A stretch of DNA of 64,000 nucleotides. It comes from Streptomyces megasporus (GTDB lineage Bacteria; Actinomycetota; Actinomycetes; Streptomycetales; Streptomycetaceae). Positions 1 to 8,689 of the stretch are shown piece after piece. The DNA lies in assembly GCF_000718985.1 (NCBI RefSeq), contig NZ_JODL01000003.1, positions 208,819 through 272,818 on the forward strand, in the 5' to 3' direction. Made by a program: the position numbers and the translations under genes. The notes beneath the pieces are model-generated. The model was not told where the DNA came from. It was given only the letters and a program-made list of their open reading frames with translations, and ran no database searches. Each line of letters begins with the position of its first letter. The stretch's first letter is position 1.

Positions 1-969
1 CTCGCGGCCCCGGTCGACCACCTTGCGGGCGTGCGCGAGGACCTCCTCGGTGACCTCGAAGTCCTTCTCGGGGTCGAAGCCCAGCACGCGCTTGGTGGCG
101 GCGACCTCCTCCGCGCCGAGCGCGGAACCGTGCGAGGCCTCGGTGTTCTGGGCGTTCGGCGCGGGCCAGGCGATGATCGTCCGGGCGGCGATGATCGAGG
201 GCCGCTCGGTCTCCTCCTGCGCCGCCCTCAGCGCCGCGTACAGCGCCCGCACGTCGAAGTCGCCGTTGGGCGCCTGCTCGATGCGCTGGACGTGCCAGCC
301 GTACGCCTCGTACCGCTTCAGGACGTCCTCGGACATCGCGGTCGCGGTGTCGCCCTCGATGGAGATGTGGTTGTCGTCGTACAGGGCGACGATGTTCCCC
401 AGCTTCTGGTGGCCGGCCAGCGAGGACGCCTCGGCGGAGATGCCCTCCTCCAGGTCGCCGTCGGAGACGATCGTCCAGATGGTGTGGTCGAAGGGGGAGG
501 TGCCCGGAGCGGCGTCCGGGTCGAACAGGCCCCGCTCGTAACGGGCGGCCATCGCCATGCCCACGGCGTTGGCGATGCCCTGGCCCAGCGGACCGGTGGT
601 GGTCTCCACCCCGACCGTGTGGCCGTACTCCGGGTGACCGGGGGTCTTGCTGCCCCAGGTGCGGAAGGCCTTGAGGTCGTCCAGCTCCAGACCGTAGCCG
701 GACAGGTAGAGCTGGATGTAGAGGGTCAGGCTGGTGTGGCCCGGGGAGAGGACGAACCGGTCCCGGCCGACCCACTGCGCGTCGGACGGGTCGTGCCGCA
801 TCAGCTTCTGGAAGAGCAGGTACGCCGCGGGCGCCAGGCTCATGGCCGTACCCGGATGGCCGTTGCCGACTTTCTGCACGGCGTCCATGGCCAGGACTCG
901 GACGGTATCGACAGCCCGCTGATCCAGTTCGGTCCACTCGAGATCTGTGGTGGTCGGCTTGGTGCTCAC
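1..969 (-). CDS. tkt: transketolase, N-terminal part (runs off window start)
   Basis: Thiamine-diphosphate enzyme of the pentose phosphate pathway that moves two-carbon ketol units between sugar phosphates in the cytosol. The visible 323 codons begin MSTKPTTTDLEWTEL and carry the conserved motifs GNGHPGTAMSLAPAAYLLFQ, RFVLSPGHTSLTLY, TTTGPLGQGIANAVG and SDGDLEEGISAEA (the GDG-type cofactor-binding motif), then YDDNHISIEGDT. The rest of the roughly 690-residue family length lies left of the window. The start is taken as GTG at 969, with AGGAG about 13 bases upstream. It is divergent from ctaB, an arrangement usual in streptomycetes. Identification is firm; only the 3' end is unseen. Confidence 0.96.
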   Translation of the reverse strand, partial: MSTKPTTTDLEWTELDQRAVDTVRVLAMDAVQKVGNGHPGTAMSLAPAAYLLFQKLMRHDPSDAQWVGRDRFVLSPGHTSLTLYIQLYLSGYGLELDDLKAFRTWGSKTPGHPEYGHTVGVETTTGPLGQGIANAVGMAMAARYERGLFDPDAAPGTSPFDHTIWTIVSDGDLEEGISAEASSLAGHQKLGNIVALYDDNHISIEGDTATAMSEDVLKRYEAYGWHVQRIEQAPNGDFDVRALYAALRAAQEETERPSIIAARTIIAWPAPNAQNTEASHGSALGAEEVAATKRVLGFDPEKDFEVTEEVLAHARKVVDRGRE

Positions 970-1385
970 CCTGCGTCAGGGCTCCTCTCCACATGTCGAA
1001 GGCCGGTGTCGGTTGGGTCACACCGGGCGCTGTCGAGCGTACCCCCGCCGGTGTTCCCCCTTTTCGACTGCTCATCCTTCGGGCAACACGGCGACGAGGC
1101 GGGGTGCGAAACACCTCGAATCGGACGCTCGGCGGGCGTCCGTCGGGCAAGTGATGAACACGGAGCGCACATGAGCGCGGGCGTCCGTCGACAGGCCGGC
1201 GCCCACTCTCCGTGACGACGCCTTCCGGGGGAGGAGGGGGCGGTACGGGCCACCCCGGGGAGGGGCGACGCATGGCCGGCGTCTACAGTGGCGTGGTATG
1301 CGCGAGTCGCGACCGGGTGCCGGTCGCTGCTCGCTTGTCCCATGCGGCGCGAGCCGCACATGTCGCATCGTGATCAGGGGTGTCC
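970..1385. other. tkt-ctaB divergent intergenic region
   Basis: 416 bases between two divergent genes, with no convincing coding sequence. It must hold both promoters. On the minus strand TACGCT (reverse complement at 1036-1041) fits a TANNNT -10 for tkt. On the plus strand TACAGT at 1284-1289 fits a -10 for ctaB about 100 bases before its start. Neither has a clear TTGACN -35 box, so both are tentative. Confidence 0.4.
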
Positions 1386-2360
1386 GTGACGGCCGTCGAA
1401 TCCCGTCCCACGGGTGGGGGTACCGCCCACGCCCGGAGGGCTGTGGGGGAGCTCGATCCGAGCCCAGTGCACCGGCCGCTCGGGGCCCGCATCAAGGGCT
1501 TCGTGGCGCTGACCAAGCCGCGGATCATCGAGCTGCTGCTGATCACCACCATTCCGGTGATGTTCCTCGCCGAGCAGGGAGTGCCCGACCTGTGGCTGGT
1601 GCTGGCCACCTGCGTGGGCGGTTACCTCTCGGCGGGCGGCGCCAACGCGCTGAACATGTACCTCGACCGGGACATCGACGCGCTGATGCACCGCACCGAG
1701 CGGCGTCCGCTGGTGACCGGGCTGATCTCGCCGCGCGAGGCACTGGTCTTCGGCCTCGCCCTGGCCGTGATCTCCACGGCGTGGTTCGGGCTGCTCGTCA
1801 ACTGGCTCTCCGCCGCCCTCTCCCTGGGCGCGCTGCTCTTCTACGTCGTCGTCTACACGATGATCCTCAAGCGGCGCACCGCCCAGAACATCGTCTGGGG
1901 CGGCATCGCGGGCTGCATGCCGGTCCTCATCGGCTGGTCCTCGGTGAAGAACGAGGTCAGTTGGGCCGCCGTCGTCCTCTTCCTGGTCATCTTCTTCTGG
2001 ACGCCGCCGCACTACTGGCCGCTGTCGATGAAGGTCAAGGACGACTACGCGCGCGTCGGGGTGCCGATGCTCCCGGTGATCGCGGGCAACAAGGCCGTGG
2101 CCCGGCAGATCGTGATCTATAGCTGGGTCATGGTGGCCGTCTCGCTGACCCTGTGGCCGCTGGGGTACGTCGGCTGGTTCTACCCGCTCGTCGCGATCGC
2201 CGCGGGCGCCTGGTGGCTGTGGGAGGCCCACGCCCTCCACGCCCGCGCCAAGGCCGGCGTCACCGGGGCGAAGCTCAAGGAGATGCGGCTGTTCCACTGG
2301 TCGATCACCTATGTGTCGCTGCTGTTCGTGGCGGTGGCGGTGGACCCGTTCCTGCGCTGA
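1386..2360 (+). CDS. ctaB: protoheme IX farnesyltransferase (heme O synthase)
   Basis: Integral membrane prenyltransferase that adds a farnesyl group to heme b to give heme O, the first step of heme A synthesis for aa3-type cytochrome oxidase. The 324-residue protein has a charged N-terminus and about nine hydrophobic segments. It shows the UbiA-family aspartate-rich motif [18 protein letters not shown] and the second conserved loop [12 protein letters not shown], then [13 protein letters not shown]. The GTG at 1386 is preferred over the in-frame GTG at 1380 because AGGGG (1376-1380) then sits 5 bases upstream. ctaA, the next enzyme in the pathway, lies downstream on the opposite strand. Confidence 0.95.
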   Translation: MTAVESRPTGGGTAHARRAVGELDPSPVHRPLGARIKGFVALTKPRIIELLLITTIPVMFLAEQGVPDLWLVLATCVGGYLSAGGANALNMYLDRDIDALMHRTERRPLVTGLISPREALVFGLALAVISTAWFGLLVNWLSAALSLGALLFYVVVYTMILKRRTAQNIVWGGIAGCMPVLIGWSSVKNEVSWAAVVLFLVIFFWTPPHYWPLSMKVKDDYARVGVPMLPVIAGNKAVARQIVIYSWVMVAVSLTLWPLGYVGWFYPLVAIAAGAWWLWEAHALHARAKAGVTGAKLKEMRLFHWSITYVSLLFVAVAVDPFLR

Positions 2361-2428
2361 CGCCGCGCAGGAACGGGGAGTGGCACAAGCCACTGACGGC
2401 CGCGGTCGCCAGGTGATCTACCCATCGG

Positions 2429-2434
2429 TAGCAT
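2429..2434 (+). promoter_or_regulatory. -10 element of a probable leaderless promoter
   Basis: TAGCAT (TANNNT form) ends 7 bases before the ATG at 2442, so transcription would start at or next to the start codon. No Shine-Dalgarno sequence precedes that ATG, which agrees with leaderless translation. The -35 region is not recognisable. Confidence 0.45.
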
Positions 2435-2441
2435 CCTGTGC

Positions 2442-2792
2442 ATGGCCAAGACACAGCAGGCGGAAGAGACCAGGCCCGACGCCCGGGCCCAGCGCTGGGT
2501 GACGAAGCTCGCCAAGGAGATCACCGCGTTCGCCAAGGAGCGCGGCGGCGGCGCCGACGGCCAGATCGCCTACATCGGGCAGCGCGGCGTGCGCCTCGTC
2601 CTCGTCGGCGCCGACGGCGGCTGGGGCGACCTGGTGGCCCCCTCGCGGGAGGTGGCGGAGAAGGCCGCCGAGAAGGCCGGGGTCACCCTCCACGAGGACC
2701 TCGACGGCGACCTCGCCGCCCGCATCCGCACCGGCCCCTACGAGTGGGAGCGGATGGCCGGCATCCAGGTCGGAGGCCCGAAGAACCGCTGA
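2442..2792 (+). CDS. small conserved actinobacterial protein, function unknown
   Basis: A 116-residue soluble protein without signal peptide, membrane segment or cysteine. The N-terminal third is charged and helical (MAKTQQAEETRPDARAQRWV). The middle has a beta-rich stretch, GQIAYIGQRGVRLVLVGADG, and the C-terminus ends RIRTGPYEWERMAGIQVGG. I recognise it only as the kind of short conserved protein often found beside ctaB/ctaA in Streptomyces; no function is claimed. It appears to be transcribed as a leaderless message and ends before the long palindromic terminator at 3079-3136. Confidence 0.8.
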   Translation: MAKTQQAEETRPDARAQRWVTKLAKEITAFAKERGGGADGQIAYIGQRGVRLVLVGADGGWGDLVAPSREVAEKAAEKAGVTLHEDLDGDLAARIRTGPYEWERMAGIQVGGPKNR

Positions 2793-3156
2793 GGCCGCAC
2801 CGCGCGCGACACCCACCGGGCGTCGCGCGCGCCGCCGTGACCGGCCTTTTGGCGGGTCCGACGGGGGAAGGCCGACCGTTCACGGGGAGCGGAGGCGTCC
2901 TCCGGCACCCGGGGCCACCCCGCCCCGAACCACCGTCTCCAACCGCCCCGTCTCGAACCAGCGGCTCCGACCGTGCCGCGCTCCCGCACGCCGCGCCCGC
3001 GACCGCCGTCGTCACCGCCCCCGGCGTCCGTGACCGCCGGGGCCCGGGCGTCCGTGCGGAGTGGAGCGAACACACTTTCGGCCGTGTGCGTGGTGCCCGC
3101 CGCCCCTAGGGGCGGCGGGCACCACGCACACGGCCGGGATCGGCCGGAATCCTGGT
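2793..3156. other. convergent intergenic region without genes
   Basis: 364 bases between the small plus-strand gene and the minus-strand ctaA. The GC-rich open frames across it overlap one another and have no start signals or recognisable products. The only structure I see is the 58-bp palindrome listed separately. Confidence 0.6.
3079..3136. terminator. 58-bp perfect palindrome, bidirectional terminator
   Basis: Two 29-base arms are exact reverse complements, meeting at CCCCT/AGGGG with no spacer. It lies about 20 bases beyond the ctaA stop codon and between convergent genes, so it can act on both strands. There is no U-tract, as is usual for streptomycete terminators. The length and perfection are unusual even here. 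Confidence 0.85.
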
Positions 3157-4182
3157 TCACAGACCGGACGCGGAACCGGCCGGGGTGGCGTCCGAGGGCC
3201 GCTCCCGCACCACGGCGGGCACGGGAGCCGCGACGGCGTCCGCCGTGGGAGGCAGACCCCTCTCGCGCAGGGACAGCAGCGTCCGCAGGGTGAAGATCCA
3301 CACCAGGCAGGAGCCGAACAGGTGGAGCGCCACCAGCACCTCGGGCAGTTCGGTGAAGTACTGGACGTACCCGATCGCGCCCTGCGCCAGCAGCACCAGC
3401 AGCAGCTCCCGGGTGCGGGCGAGCGGCCCCGAGGGCGCGTCCGCGGCGCGCAGCGCCAGCCAGAGCAGCACCGTCAGGCCCACCACGGCCCAGGCGAGGA
3501 GGGCGTGCACCCGCGTGGTCGCCTCCCAGTCCACGCCCATCCGCGGCACGTCGCTGCTGTCGCCCGCGTGGGGCCCCGCGCCCGTCACCATGGTGCCGAC
3601 GACGATCAGCGCCACGGTCACGGCCGTCAACGCCACCGCGAGCCGTCCGGCCCGCGGGGGTGCCAGCGGGCGCGGTTCCTCGTCGCCCTCGCGTGCGCGC
3701 AGCCAGGTCACCGCGGCGACGGTGATCAGCGCGGTGGCGAGCAGGAAGTGCGCGGCGACGGTGTACGGGTTGAGCTCCATCAGCACGGTGACGCCGCCCA
3801 GCAGGCCGTTGGCGACGACCAGCCAGAACTGCGCCCAGGCCGCCCGCGACAGGCCCCGGCGGCGCGGTTCGGCGGAGCGCACGGCCAGGATCGCCCAGCC
3901 GACGGCGGCGCACAGCACGTACGTCAGCAGACGGTTGCCGAACTCGATGGCGCCGTGGAGGCCCATCTCGGGCGTGGCGACCAGACTGTCGCCGCTGCAC
4001 TTGGGCCAGGTCTCGCATCCCAGCCCCGAGCCGGTCAGCCGCACCACCCCACCGGTGACCACGATGACCACGCTCATCGTGAGCGCGGTCAGGGTGGCGC
4101 GTTCCACGGTGCGCTGGGCGGGGGTCCAGCGCCTGGCGACGTACGCGACGGGGTTCCGTGCGAATTCGAGCAGATTGGGCAC
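3157..4182 (-). CDS. ctaA: heme A synthase (COX15/CtaA family)
   Basis: Membrane monooxygenase that oxidises the C8 methyl of heme O to a formyl group, giving heme A for cytochrome c oxidase. The 341-residue protein has about eight hydrophobic segments. Conserved pieces include GGVVRLTGSGLGCETWPKC, with the paired cysteines and the expected Cys-Trp-Pro-x-Cys form, EFGNRLLTYVL with a heme-ligand-type histidine nearby (GLHGAIEFGNR), and RVHALLAW and VALHLFGSCLVW later. The start is GTG at 4182. TACGAT lies 6 bases upstream and no ribosome binding site is present, suggesting a leaderless message. The long palindrome ends the transcript. Confidence 0.95.
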   Translation of the reverse strand: MPNLLEFARNPVAYVARRWTPAQRTVERATLTALTMSVVIVVTGGVVRLTGSGLGCETWPKCSGDSLVATPEMGLHGAIEFGNRLLTYVLCAAVGWAILAVRSAEPRRRGLSRAAWAQFWLVVANGLLGGVTVLMELNPYTVAAHFLLATALITVAAVTWLRAREGDEEPRPLAPPRAGRLAVALTAVTVALIVVGTMVTGAGPHAGDSSDVPRMGVDWEATTRVHALLAWAVVGLTVLLWLALRAADAPSGPLARTRELLLVLLAQGAIGYVQYFTELPEVLVALHLFGSCLVWIFTLRTLLSLRERGLPPTADAVAAPVPAVVRERPSDATPAGSASGL

Positions 4183-4188
4183 GGGCCC

Positions 4189-4194
4189 ATCGTA
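4189..4194 (-). promoter_or_regulatory. -10 element of probable leaderless ctaA promoter
   Basis: On the minus strand TACGAT (TANNNT) is followed by six bases and then the GTG start of ctaA. A transcription start at the GTG would follow. No Shine-Dalgarno sequence fits in the gap. Confidence 0.45.
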
Positions 4195-4298
4195 GGCGCG
4201 TGCTTGTGCGAACTTTCACGAGGGGGGCGGGAAAACCTGTGCCGTCCCTCTCACGCGCTCCCGCTCACGCCGTTCCGCCCACGCTCCCGGCGGCGGAC

Positions 4299-5102
4299 TC
4301 ACTCCCAGCGGAAGAACCGGGCCGCGGCGGCCAGGCCCGCCACCGCCCACACCGTGAGGACGGCCAGGTTCCCCCACGGCATCCCGGCGCCGTCGCGGAG
4401 CACGTCCCGCAGTCCCTCGGAGAGCGCGGAGATCGGCAGCCACTCCAGCACGTCGCGCACCGGGGCGGGGAACTTCTCCAGCGGGACGACCACTCCGCCG
4501 CCGACCAGCAGCAGGAGGAAGACGAGGTTCGCCCCCGCCAGCGTCGCCTCGGCCCGGAGCGTCCCGGCCATCAGCAGGCCGAGACCGGAGAAGGCGGCCG
4601 TCCCGGCGGCCAGCAGCAGCACCACGGAGAGCGGGTCGCCGTGCGGCGACCAGCCCAGCGCGAGGGCGACCGACGACAGCAGCGCCACCTGCAGCACCTC
4701 GATCGCCAGCACCGCGCAGGTCTTGGCGGTCATCAACCCCCAGCGGGGCAGCGGCGAGGCGCCCAGCCGTTTGAGGACGCCGTAGCGGCGTTCGAAGCCG
4801 GTGGAGATGGCCTGGCCGGTGAAGGCGGTGGAGAGGACGGCCAGCGCCAGCACGCCCGGCGCCAGGAAGTCCACACGCCCGGCCCCGTCGTCGGCGCCGG
4901 GGAGGTCGACGACGTCCACGGTGCCGAACAGCACCAGCAGCAGCGTCGGGATGACGATGGTCAGCAGCAACTGCTCGCCGTGGCGCAGCAGCAGCCGCGT
5001 CTCCAGCGCGGCCTGCGCCGCGATCATCCTCGACAGCGGCGCGGCGCCCGGTCGGGGGGAGTACGTGCCGTGCCCCGTGGTCCGGGTGGTCTTGGTGTTC
5101 AC
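4299..5102 (-). CDS. ABC-2 type transporter permease
   Basis: A 267-residue integral membrane protein with six predicted hydrophobic helices. It has the ABC-2 membrane-domain pattern seen in drug and polysaccharide exporters of the DrrB type: LLLTIVIPTLLLVLFGTVD near the start, GFERRYGVLKRLGASPLPRW in the conserved loop, then VVVPLEKFPAPVRDVLEWLP near the end. Its GTG start overlaps the stop of the upstream ATPase gene by four bases (GTGA), so the two are translationally coupled and form one exporter. The exported substrate cannot be read from sequence. Confidence 0.88.
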   Translation of the reverse strand: MNTKTTRTTGHGTYSPRPGAAPLSRMIAAQAALETRLLLRHGEQLLLTIVIPTLLLVLFGTVDVVDLPGADDGAGRVDFLAPGVLALAVLSTAFTGQAISTGFERRYGVLKRLGASPLPRWGLMTAKTCAVLAIEVLQVALLSSVALALGWSPHGDPLSVVLLLAAGTAAFSGLGLLMAGTLRAEATLAGANLVFLLLLVGGGVVVPLEKFPAPVRDVLEWLPISALSEGLRDVLRDGAGMPWGNLAVLTVWAVAGLAAAARFFRWE

Positions 5103-6025
5103 GACCGCAGCTCCTTGCCCGTCAGCTCCAGGAAGACGTCCTCCAGAGTGTGCCGCTCGACGGAGATGCTGTCCGGCATCACCCCGTTCTGCGCGCACCA
5201 GGACGTCACCGTGGCCAGCAGCCGGGGGTCCACGGCGCCGGTCAGCCGGTACGAGCCCGGCACCGGCTCGGCGGCCGCGGTGCCCGAGGGCAGCGCCTTG
5301 AGCAGCGAGCGCAGGTCGAGCCCGGGCCGGCCGGTGAAACGCAGGGTGTTCTCGGCGCCCCCGCGGCACAGCTCCTCGGGGCTGCCCCGCGCGATCACCC
5401 GTCCGGCGTCGATGATGGCGACGTCGTCGGAGAGTTCCTCGGCCTCGTCCATGAAGTGCGTGCTGAGCACCACCGTCACGCCGTCCGCGCGCAGCTCCCG
5501 CACCAGGTCCCAGGCGGACCGGCGGGCCTGGGGGTCCAGACCGGCGGTCGGTTCGTCGAGGAAGACCAGCTCCGGCCGGCCGACGACGGCCATGGCCAGC
5601 GCGAGTCGCTGCTGCTGGCCGCCCGACAGCCGCCGGTAGGGGGTGCGGCCACAGCCGTCCAGCCCCAGGCGTTCGATCAGGGCGTCGACGTCCAGCGGGT
5701 GGGCGTGGAGGGCGGCCGTGTGCCGCAGCATCTCCGCGGCGCGGACGGTGGGGTAGATGCCGCCGCTCTGGAGCATCACGCCGATCCGGGGCCGCAGGGC
5801 GGTCGCGTCGGAGATCGGGTCGAGGCCCAGGACGCGGACGGTGCCCGCGTCGGGGCGGCGGTAGCCCTCGCAGGTCTCGATGGTGGTGGTCTTCCCGGCC
5901 CCGTTGGGGCCGAGGACGGCGGTGACGGTGCCGCGCCGGACGGTGAGGTCCAACCCGTTCACCGCGGTCCGGTCCCCGTACCGCTTCACCAGCCCTGTGA
6001 CCTCGACGGCCGCCGTGTCTCGCAT
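5099..6025 (-). CDS. ABC transporter ATP-binding protein
   Basis: A 308-residue ATPase that powers the coupled ABC-2 permease. It has Walker A GPNGAGKTT (residues 39-47), the signature LSGGQQQRLALAMA, Walker B LVFLDEPTAGLD and the switch histidine in LSTHFMDEAEEL. The C-terminal 80 residues form the extra domain typical of DrrA-like exporters (GRPGLDLRSLLKALP onward). The ATG at 6025 was chosen because the family N-terminus (AVEVTGLVKRYGDRTAVNGL) begins there; the longer open frame upstream is not family-like. It is divergent from sufR across the suf promoter region. Confidence 0.92.
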   Translation of the reverse strand: MRDTAAVEVTGLVKRYGDRTAVNGLDLTVRRGTVTAVLGPNGAGKTTTIETCEGYRRPDAGTVRVLGLDPISDATALRPRIGVMLQSGGIYPTVRAAEMLRHTAALHAHPLDVDALIERLGLDGCGRTPYRRLSGGQQQRLALAMAVVGRPELVFLDEPTAGLDPQARRSAWDLVRELRADGVTVVLSTHFMDEAEELSDDVAIIDAGRVIARGSPEELCRGGAENTLRFTGRPGLDLRSLLKALPSGTAAAEPVPGSYRLTGAVDPRLLATVTSWCAQNGVMPDSISVERHTLEDVFLELTGKELRS

Positions 6026-6032
6026 AGGGGCG

Positions 6033-6038
6033 AGTCTA
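6033..6038 (-). promoter_or_regulatory. -10 element upstream of the ABC exporter
   Basis: The minus strand reads TAGACT, then seven bases (CGCCCCT), then the ATG. No ribosome binding site is present, so a leaderless start is likely. The -35 box is unclear. Confidence 0.4.
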
Positions 6039-6130
6039 GGGAGCGGCGGGCGACGGCGGGGTCCTGGGGCCACGAGAGGGTCACGCGGGGGCCACGCGGC
6101 GGCGCCGGGCCGCGGACGGTTCCGGAGAGT

Positions 6131-6144
6131 TAGGCATGCCTTAC
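6131..6144. promoter_or_regulatory. iron-box-like palindrome (DtxR/IdeR/DmdR type)
   Basis: TTAGGCATGCCTTA is a near-perfect inverted repeat (6 of 7 positions). It resembles the core of actinobacterial iron boxes (TTAGGNTNNCCTNA-like). It sits between the ABC exporter and the suf operon, about 70 bases upstream of the SufR operator. Iron control of iron-sulfur assembly would make sense, but the match is partial. Confidence 0.4.
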
Positions 6145-6200
6145 GTGACGCATACCATCCCGGCCGGTCGGGGCGCGACTTGCCGCCGTCCTTTGAATTA

Positions 6201-6218
6201 CGCAACAATAGCGTTGCG
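6201..6218. promoter_or_regulatory. SufR operator, CGCAAC-N6-GTTGCG
   Basis: A perfect 6-base inverted repeat with a 6-base spacer that contains CAAC-N6-GTTG, the motif described for SufR repressors in cyanobacteria and actinomycetes. It lies 73 bases before the sufR start. It overlaps TAGCGT (6209-6214), a possible -10, so holo-SufR bound here would block the operon promoter. Confidence 0.8.
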
Positions 6219-6290
6219 AAAAACGCGCGCCCGGCGGGACGGTGATCCGGCCCGGCGGAACGGCACGGAAGTGAGGAGGCGCGAACGATC

Positions 6291-7058
6291 ATGGCGGTCC
6301 GACAGGGCGGCGGCGACACGCGCACCCCCACGTCCTCCGCTCCGGAGGAGCAGCACGGCACCCGCAACAGGGTCGCGCGTTCCATCCTCGACCACGGCCC
6401 CTCCACCGCGGCCGAACTGGCCCAACGCCTGGAGCTGACCCAGGCCGCGGTCCGCCGCCACCTCGACGCCCTCGTCTCCGAGGGGGTCGTGGAGCCCCGC
6501 GAGAAGCGGGTCTACGGCTCACGCGGCCGGGGCCGTCCCGCCAAGGTCTTCGCGCTCACCGACCGCGGTCGCGGCGCGTTCGACCAGGCGTACGACCAAC
6601 TCGCCGTCGACGCCATGCGCTGGATAGCGCAGGCGGCGGGCGGCGGCGAGAAGGGCCGGGCCGCGGTGGCGGCCTTCGCCCGCGCGCGGGTCGCCGCGCA
6701 GGCCGAGCGGTACCGCGAGGAACTGGAGCGGGCGGCCCCCGAGGACCGCGCCAGGGCATTGGCCGAGGCCCTCTCCAAGGACGGGTACGCTGCCACTGCG
6801 CGCAGCGCGCCCGCCGCCGGTGGAGAGCAGCTCTGTCAGCACCACTGCCCGGTGGCCCACGCCGCCGAGCAGTTCCCGCAGTTGTGCGAGGCGGAGACCG
6901 AGGTCTTCTCCCGCCTGCTCGGCACCCACGTGCAACGTCTGGCCACCATCGCCCACGGCGACGGAGTGTGCACGACGTTCATCCCCGGGACAGTCCCCGG
7001 ACCCACCTCCAAGACCACCACAGCATCTGCAAGCACAGCCGGGAGGAACCCCGCATGA
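6291..7058 (+). CDS. sufR: SufR-type iron-sulfur transcriptional repressor
   Basis: A 255-residue regulator that in related bacteria holds a [4Fe-4S] or [2Fe-2S] cluster and represses the suf operon when clusters are sufficient. Residues 20-90 form a winged helix-turn-helix ([20 protein letters not shown], then [20 protein letters not shown]). The C-terminal part carries cysteines at 182, 186, 199 and 227 in the pattern CQHHCPVAH...PQLCEAE...GVCTTFIP, the cluster-ligand region of SufR. GAGGAGG precedes the ATG by 11 bases. The stop overlaps the sufB start by four bases. The operator upstream supports autoregulation. Confidence 0.92.
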   Translation: MAVRQGGGDTRTPTSSAPEEQHGTRNRVARSILDHGPSTAAELAQRLELTQAAVRRHLDALVSEGVVEPREKRVYGSRGRGRPAKVFALTDRGRGAFDQAYDQLAVDAMRWIAQAAGGGEKGRAAVAAFARARVAAQAERYREELERAAPEDRARALAEALSKDGYAATARSAPAAGGEQLCQHHCPVAHAAEQFPQLCEAETEVFSRLLGTHVQRLATIAHGDGVCTTFIPGTVPGPTSKTTTASASTAGRNPA

Positions 7059-8476
7059 CTCTCCCCACGGAGACTGCCCACCCTGAGCTGGAGGGCCTGG
7101 GCAAGTACGAGTACGGCTGGGCCGACCCGGACGCCGCCGGCGCGTCGGCCAAGCGTGGCCTCTCCGAGGAGGTCGTCCGCGACATCTCGGGGAAGAAGTC
7201 CGAGCCGGAGTGGATGCTGAAGCGCCGCCTGAAGGCTCTGAAGCTCTTCGAGAAGAAGCCCATGCCCAACTGGGGGTCGGACCTCAGCGGCATCGACTTC
7301 GACAACATCAAGTACTTCGTGCGGTCCACCGAGAAGCAGGCCCAGTCGTGGGAGGACCTTCCGGAGGACATCAAGAACACCTACGACAAGCTGGGCATCC
7401 CCGAGGCGGAGAAGCAGCGCCTGGTCGCCGGCGTCGCCGCCCAGTACGAGTCCGAGGTGGTCTACCACCAGATCCGTGAGGACCTGGAGAGCCAGGGCGT
7501 CATCTTCCTGGACACCGACACGGCCCTCAAGGAGCACCCGGAGCTGTTCCAGGAGTACTTCGGCACCGTCATCCCCTCCGGCGACAACAAGTTCGCCGCG
7601 CTGAACACCGCGGTGTGGTCCGGCGGCTCGTTCATCTACGTGCCCAAGGGCGTCCACGTGGACATCCCGCTCCAGGCCTACTTCCGGATCAACACCGAGA
7701 ACATGGGCCAGTTCGAGCGGACGCTGATCATCGTGGACGAGGACGCCTACGTCCACTACGTCGAGGGCTGCACCGCGCCGATCTACCAGTCGGACTCGCT
7801 GCACTCCGCGGTCGTGGAGATCATCGTCAAGAAGGGCGCCCGCTGCCGCTACACGACCATCCAGAACTGGTCGAACAACGTCTACAACCTGGTCACCAAG
7901 CGCGCCGTGGCCTACGAGGGCGCGACCATGGAGTGGGTCGACGGCAACATCGGCTCCAAGGTGACGATGAAGTACCCGGCCGTCTACCTGATGGGCGAGC
8001 ACGCCAAGGGCGAGACCCTCTCGGTCGCGTTCGCGGGCGAGGGCCAGCACCAGGACGCCGGCGCCAAGATGGTGCACATGGCGCCCAACACCTCCTCCAA
8101 CATCGTCTCCAAGTCGGTGGCGCGGGGCGGTGGCCGCACCTCCTACCGCGGCCTGATCGAGATCGCGGAGGGCGCCGAGAACTCCAAGTCCAACGTGCTG
8201 TGCGACGCGCTGCTGGTGGACACCGTCTCGCGCTCGGACACCTACCCGTACGTCGACGTCCGCGAGGACGACGTGACGATGGGCCACGAGGCGACGGTCT
8301 CCAAGGTCAGCGACGACCAGCTCTTCTACCTCATGCAGCGCGGCCTGTCCGAGGACGAGGCGATGGCGATGATCGTGCGCGGCTTCGTCGAGCCGATCGC
8401 CAAGGAACTCCCCATGGAGTACGCGCTGGAGCTGAACCGGCTGATCGAGCTGCAGATGGAGGGCGCGGTCGGCTGA
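7055..8476 (+). CDS. sufB: Fe-S cluster assembly scaffold SufB
   Basis: Core scaffold subunit of the SufBCD complex, on which iron-sulfur clusters are built in the cytosol. The 473-residue length is normal for actinobacterial SufB. Conserved stretches include [39 protein letters not shown] with a conserved cysteine, [14 protein letters not shown] and the C-terminal [20 protein letters not shown], a motif shared with SufD. The start is ATG at 7055, overlapping the sufR stop (ATGA), with GGGAGGAA about 8 bases upstream. Confidence 0.97.
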   Translation: MTLPTETAHPELEGLGKYEYGWADPDAAGASAKRGLSEEVVRDISGKKSEPEWMLKRRLKALKLFEKKPMPNWGSDLSGIDFDNIKYFVRSTEKQAQSWEDLPEDIKNTYDKLGIPEAEKQRLVAGVAAQYESEVVYHQIREDLESQGVIFLDTDTALKEHPELFQEYFGTVIPSGDNKFAALNTAVWSGGSFIYVPKGVHVDIPLQAYFRINTENMGQFERTLIIVDEDAYVHYVEGCTAPIYQSDSLHSAVVEIIVKKGARCRYTTIQNWSNNVYNLVTKRAVAYEGATMEWVDGNIGSKVTMKYPAVYLMGEHAKGETLSVAFAGEGQHQDAGAKMVHMAPNTSSNIVSKSVARGGGRTSYRGLIEIAEGAENSKSNVLCDALLVDTVSRSDTYPYVDVREDDVTMGHEATVSKVSDDQLFYLMQRGLSEDEAMAMIVRGFVEPIAKELPMEYALELNRLIELQMEGAVG

Positions 8477-8495
8477 CCGGCGGTCGGTCCCGCCG

Positions 8496-8521
8496 GCCGG
8501 ACGGTCCCCCGTCCGTCCGGC
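8496..8521. other. hairpins in the sufB-sufD gap
   Basis: GCCGGACGG (8496-8504) pairs with CCGTCCGGC (8513-8521) around an 8-base loop. A second stem, CCCGACC (8544-8550) with GGTCGGG (8557-8563), follows. The 213-base gap between sufB and sufD is otherwise empty. The stems could attenuate transcription or protect the upstream mRNA; both roles are inferred. Confidence 0.5.
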
Positions 8522-8689
8522 GGGCACCCCGTCCGGCCGGTTTCCCGACCGGGACAGGTCGGGCCGGCCCCCGGCCCACCCCGTGTGACCGTGAGCGAGC
8601 CGAAGGGGGCGCCGCCGTCGAGAAGCGTCGGCGGCGGACGGCAAGCCCCGAGGCGAGCGAACACAAACATTAGGAGCAACACGACAGCC

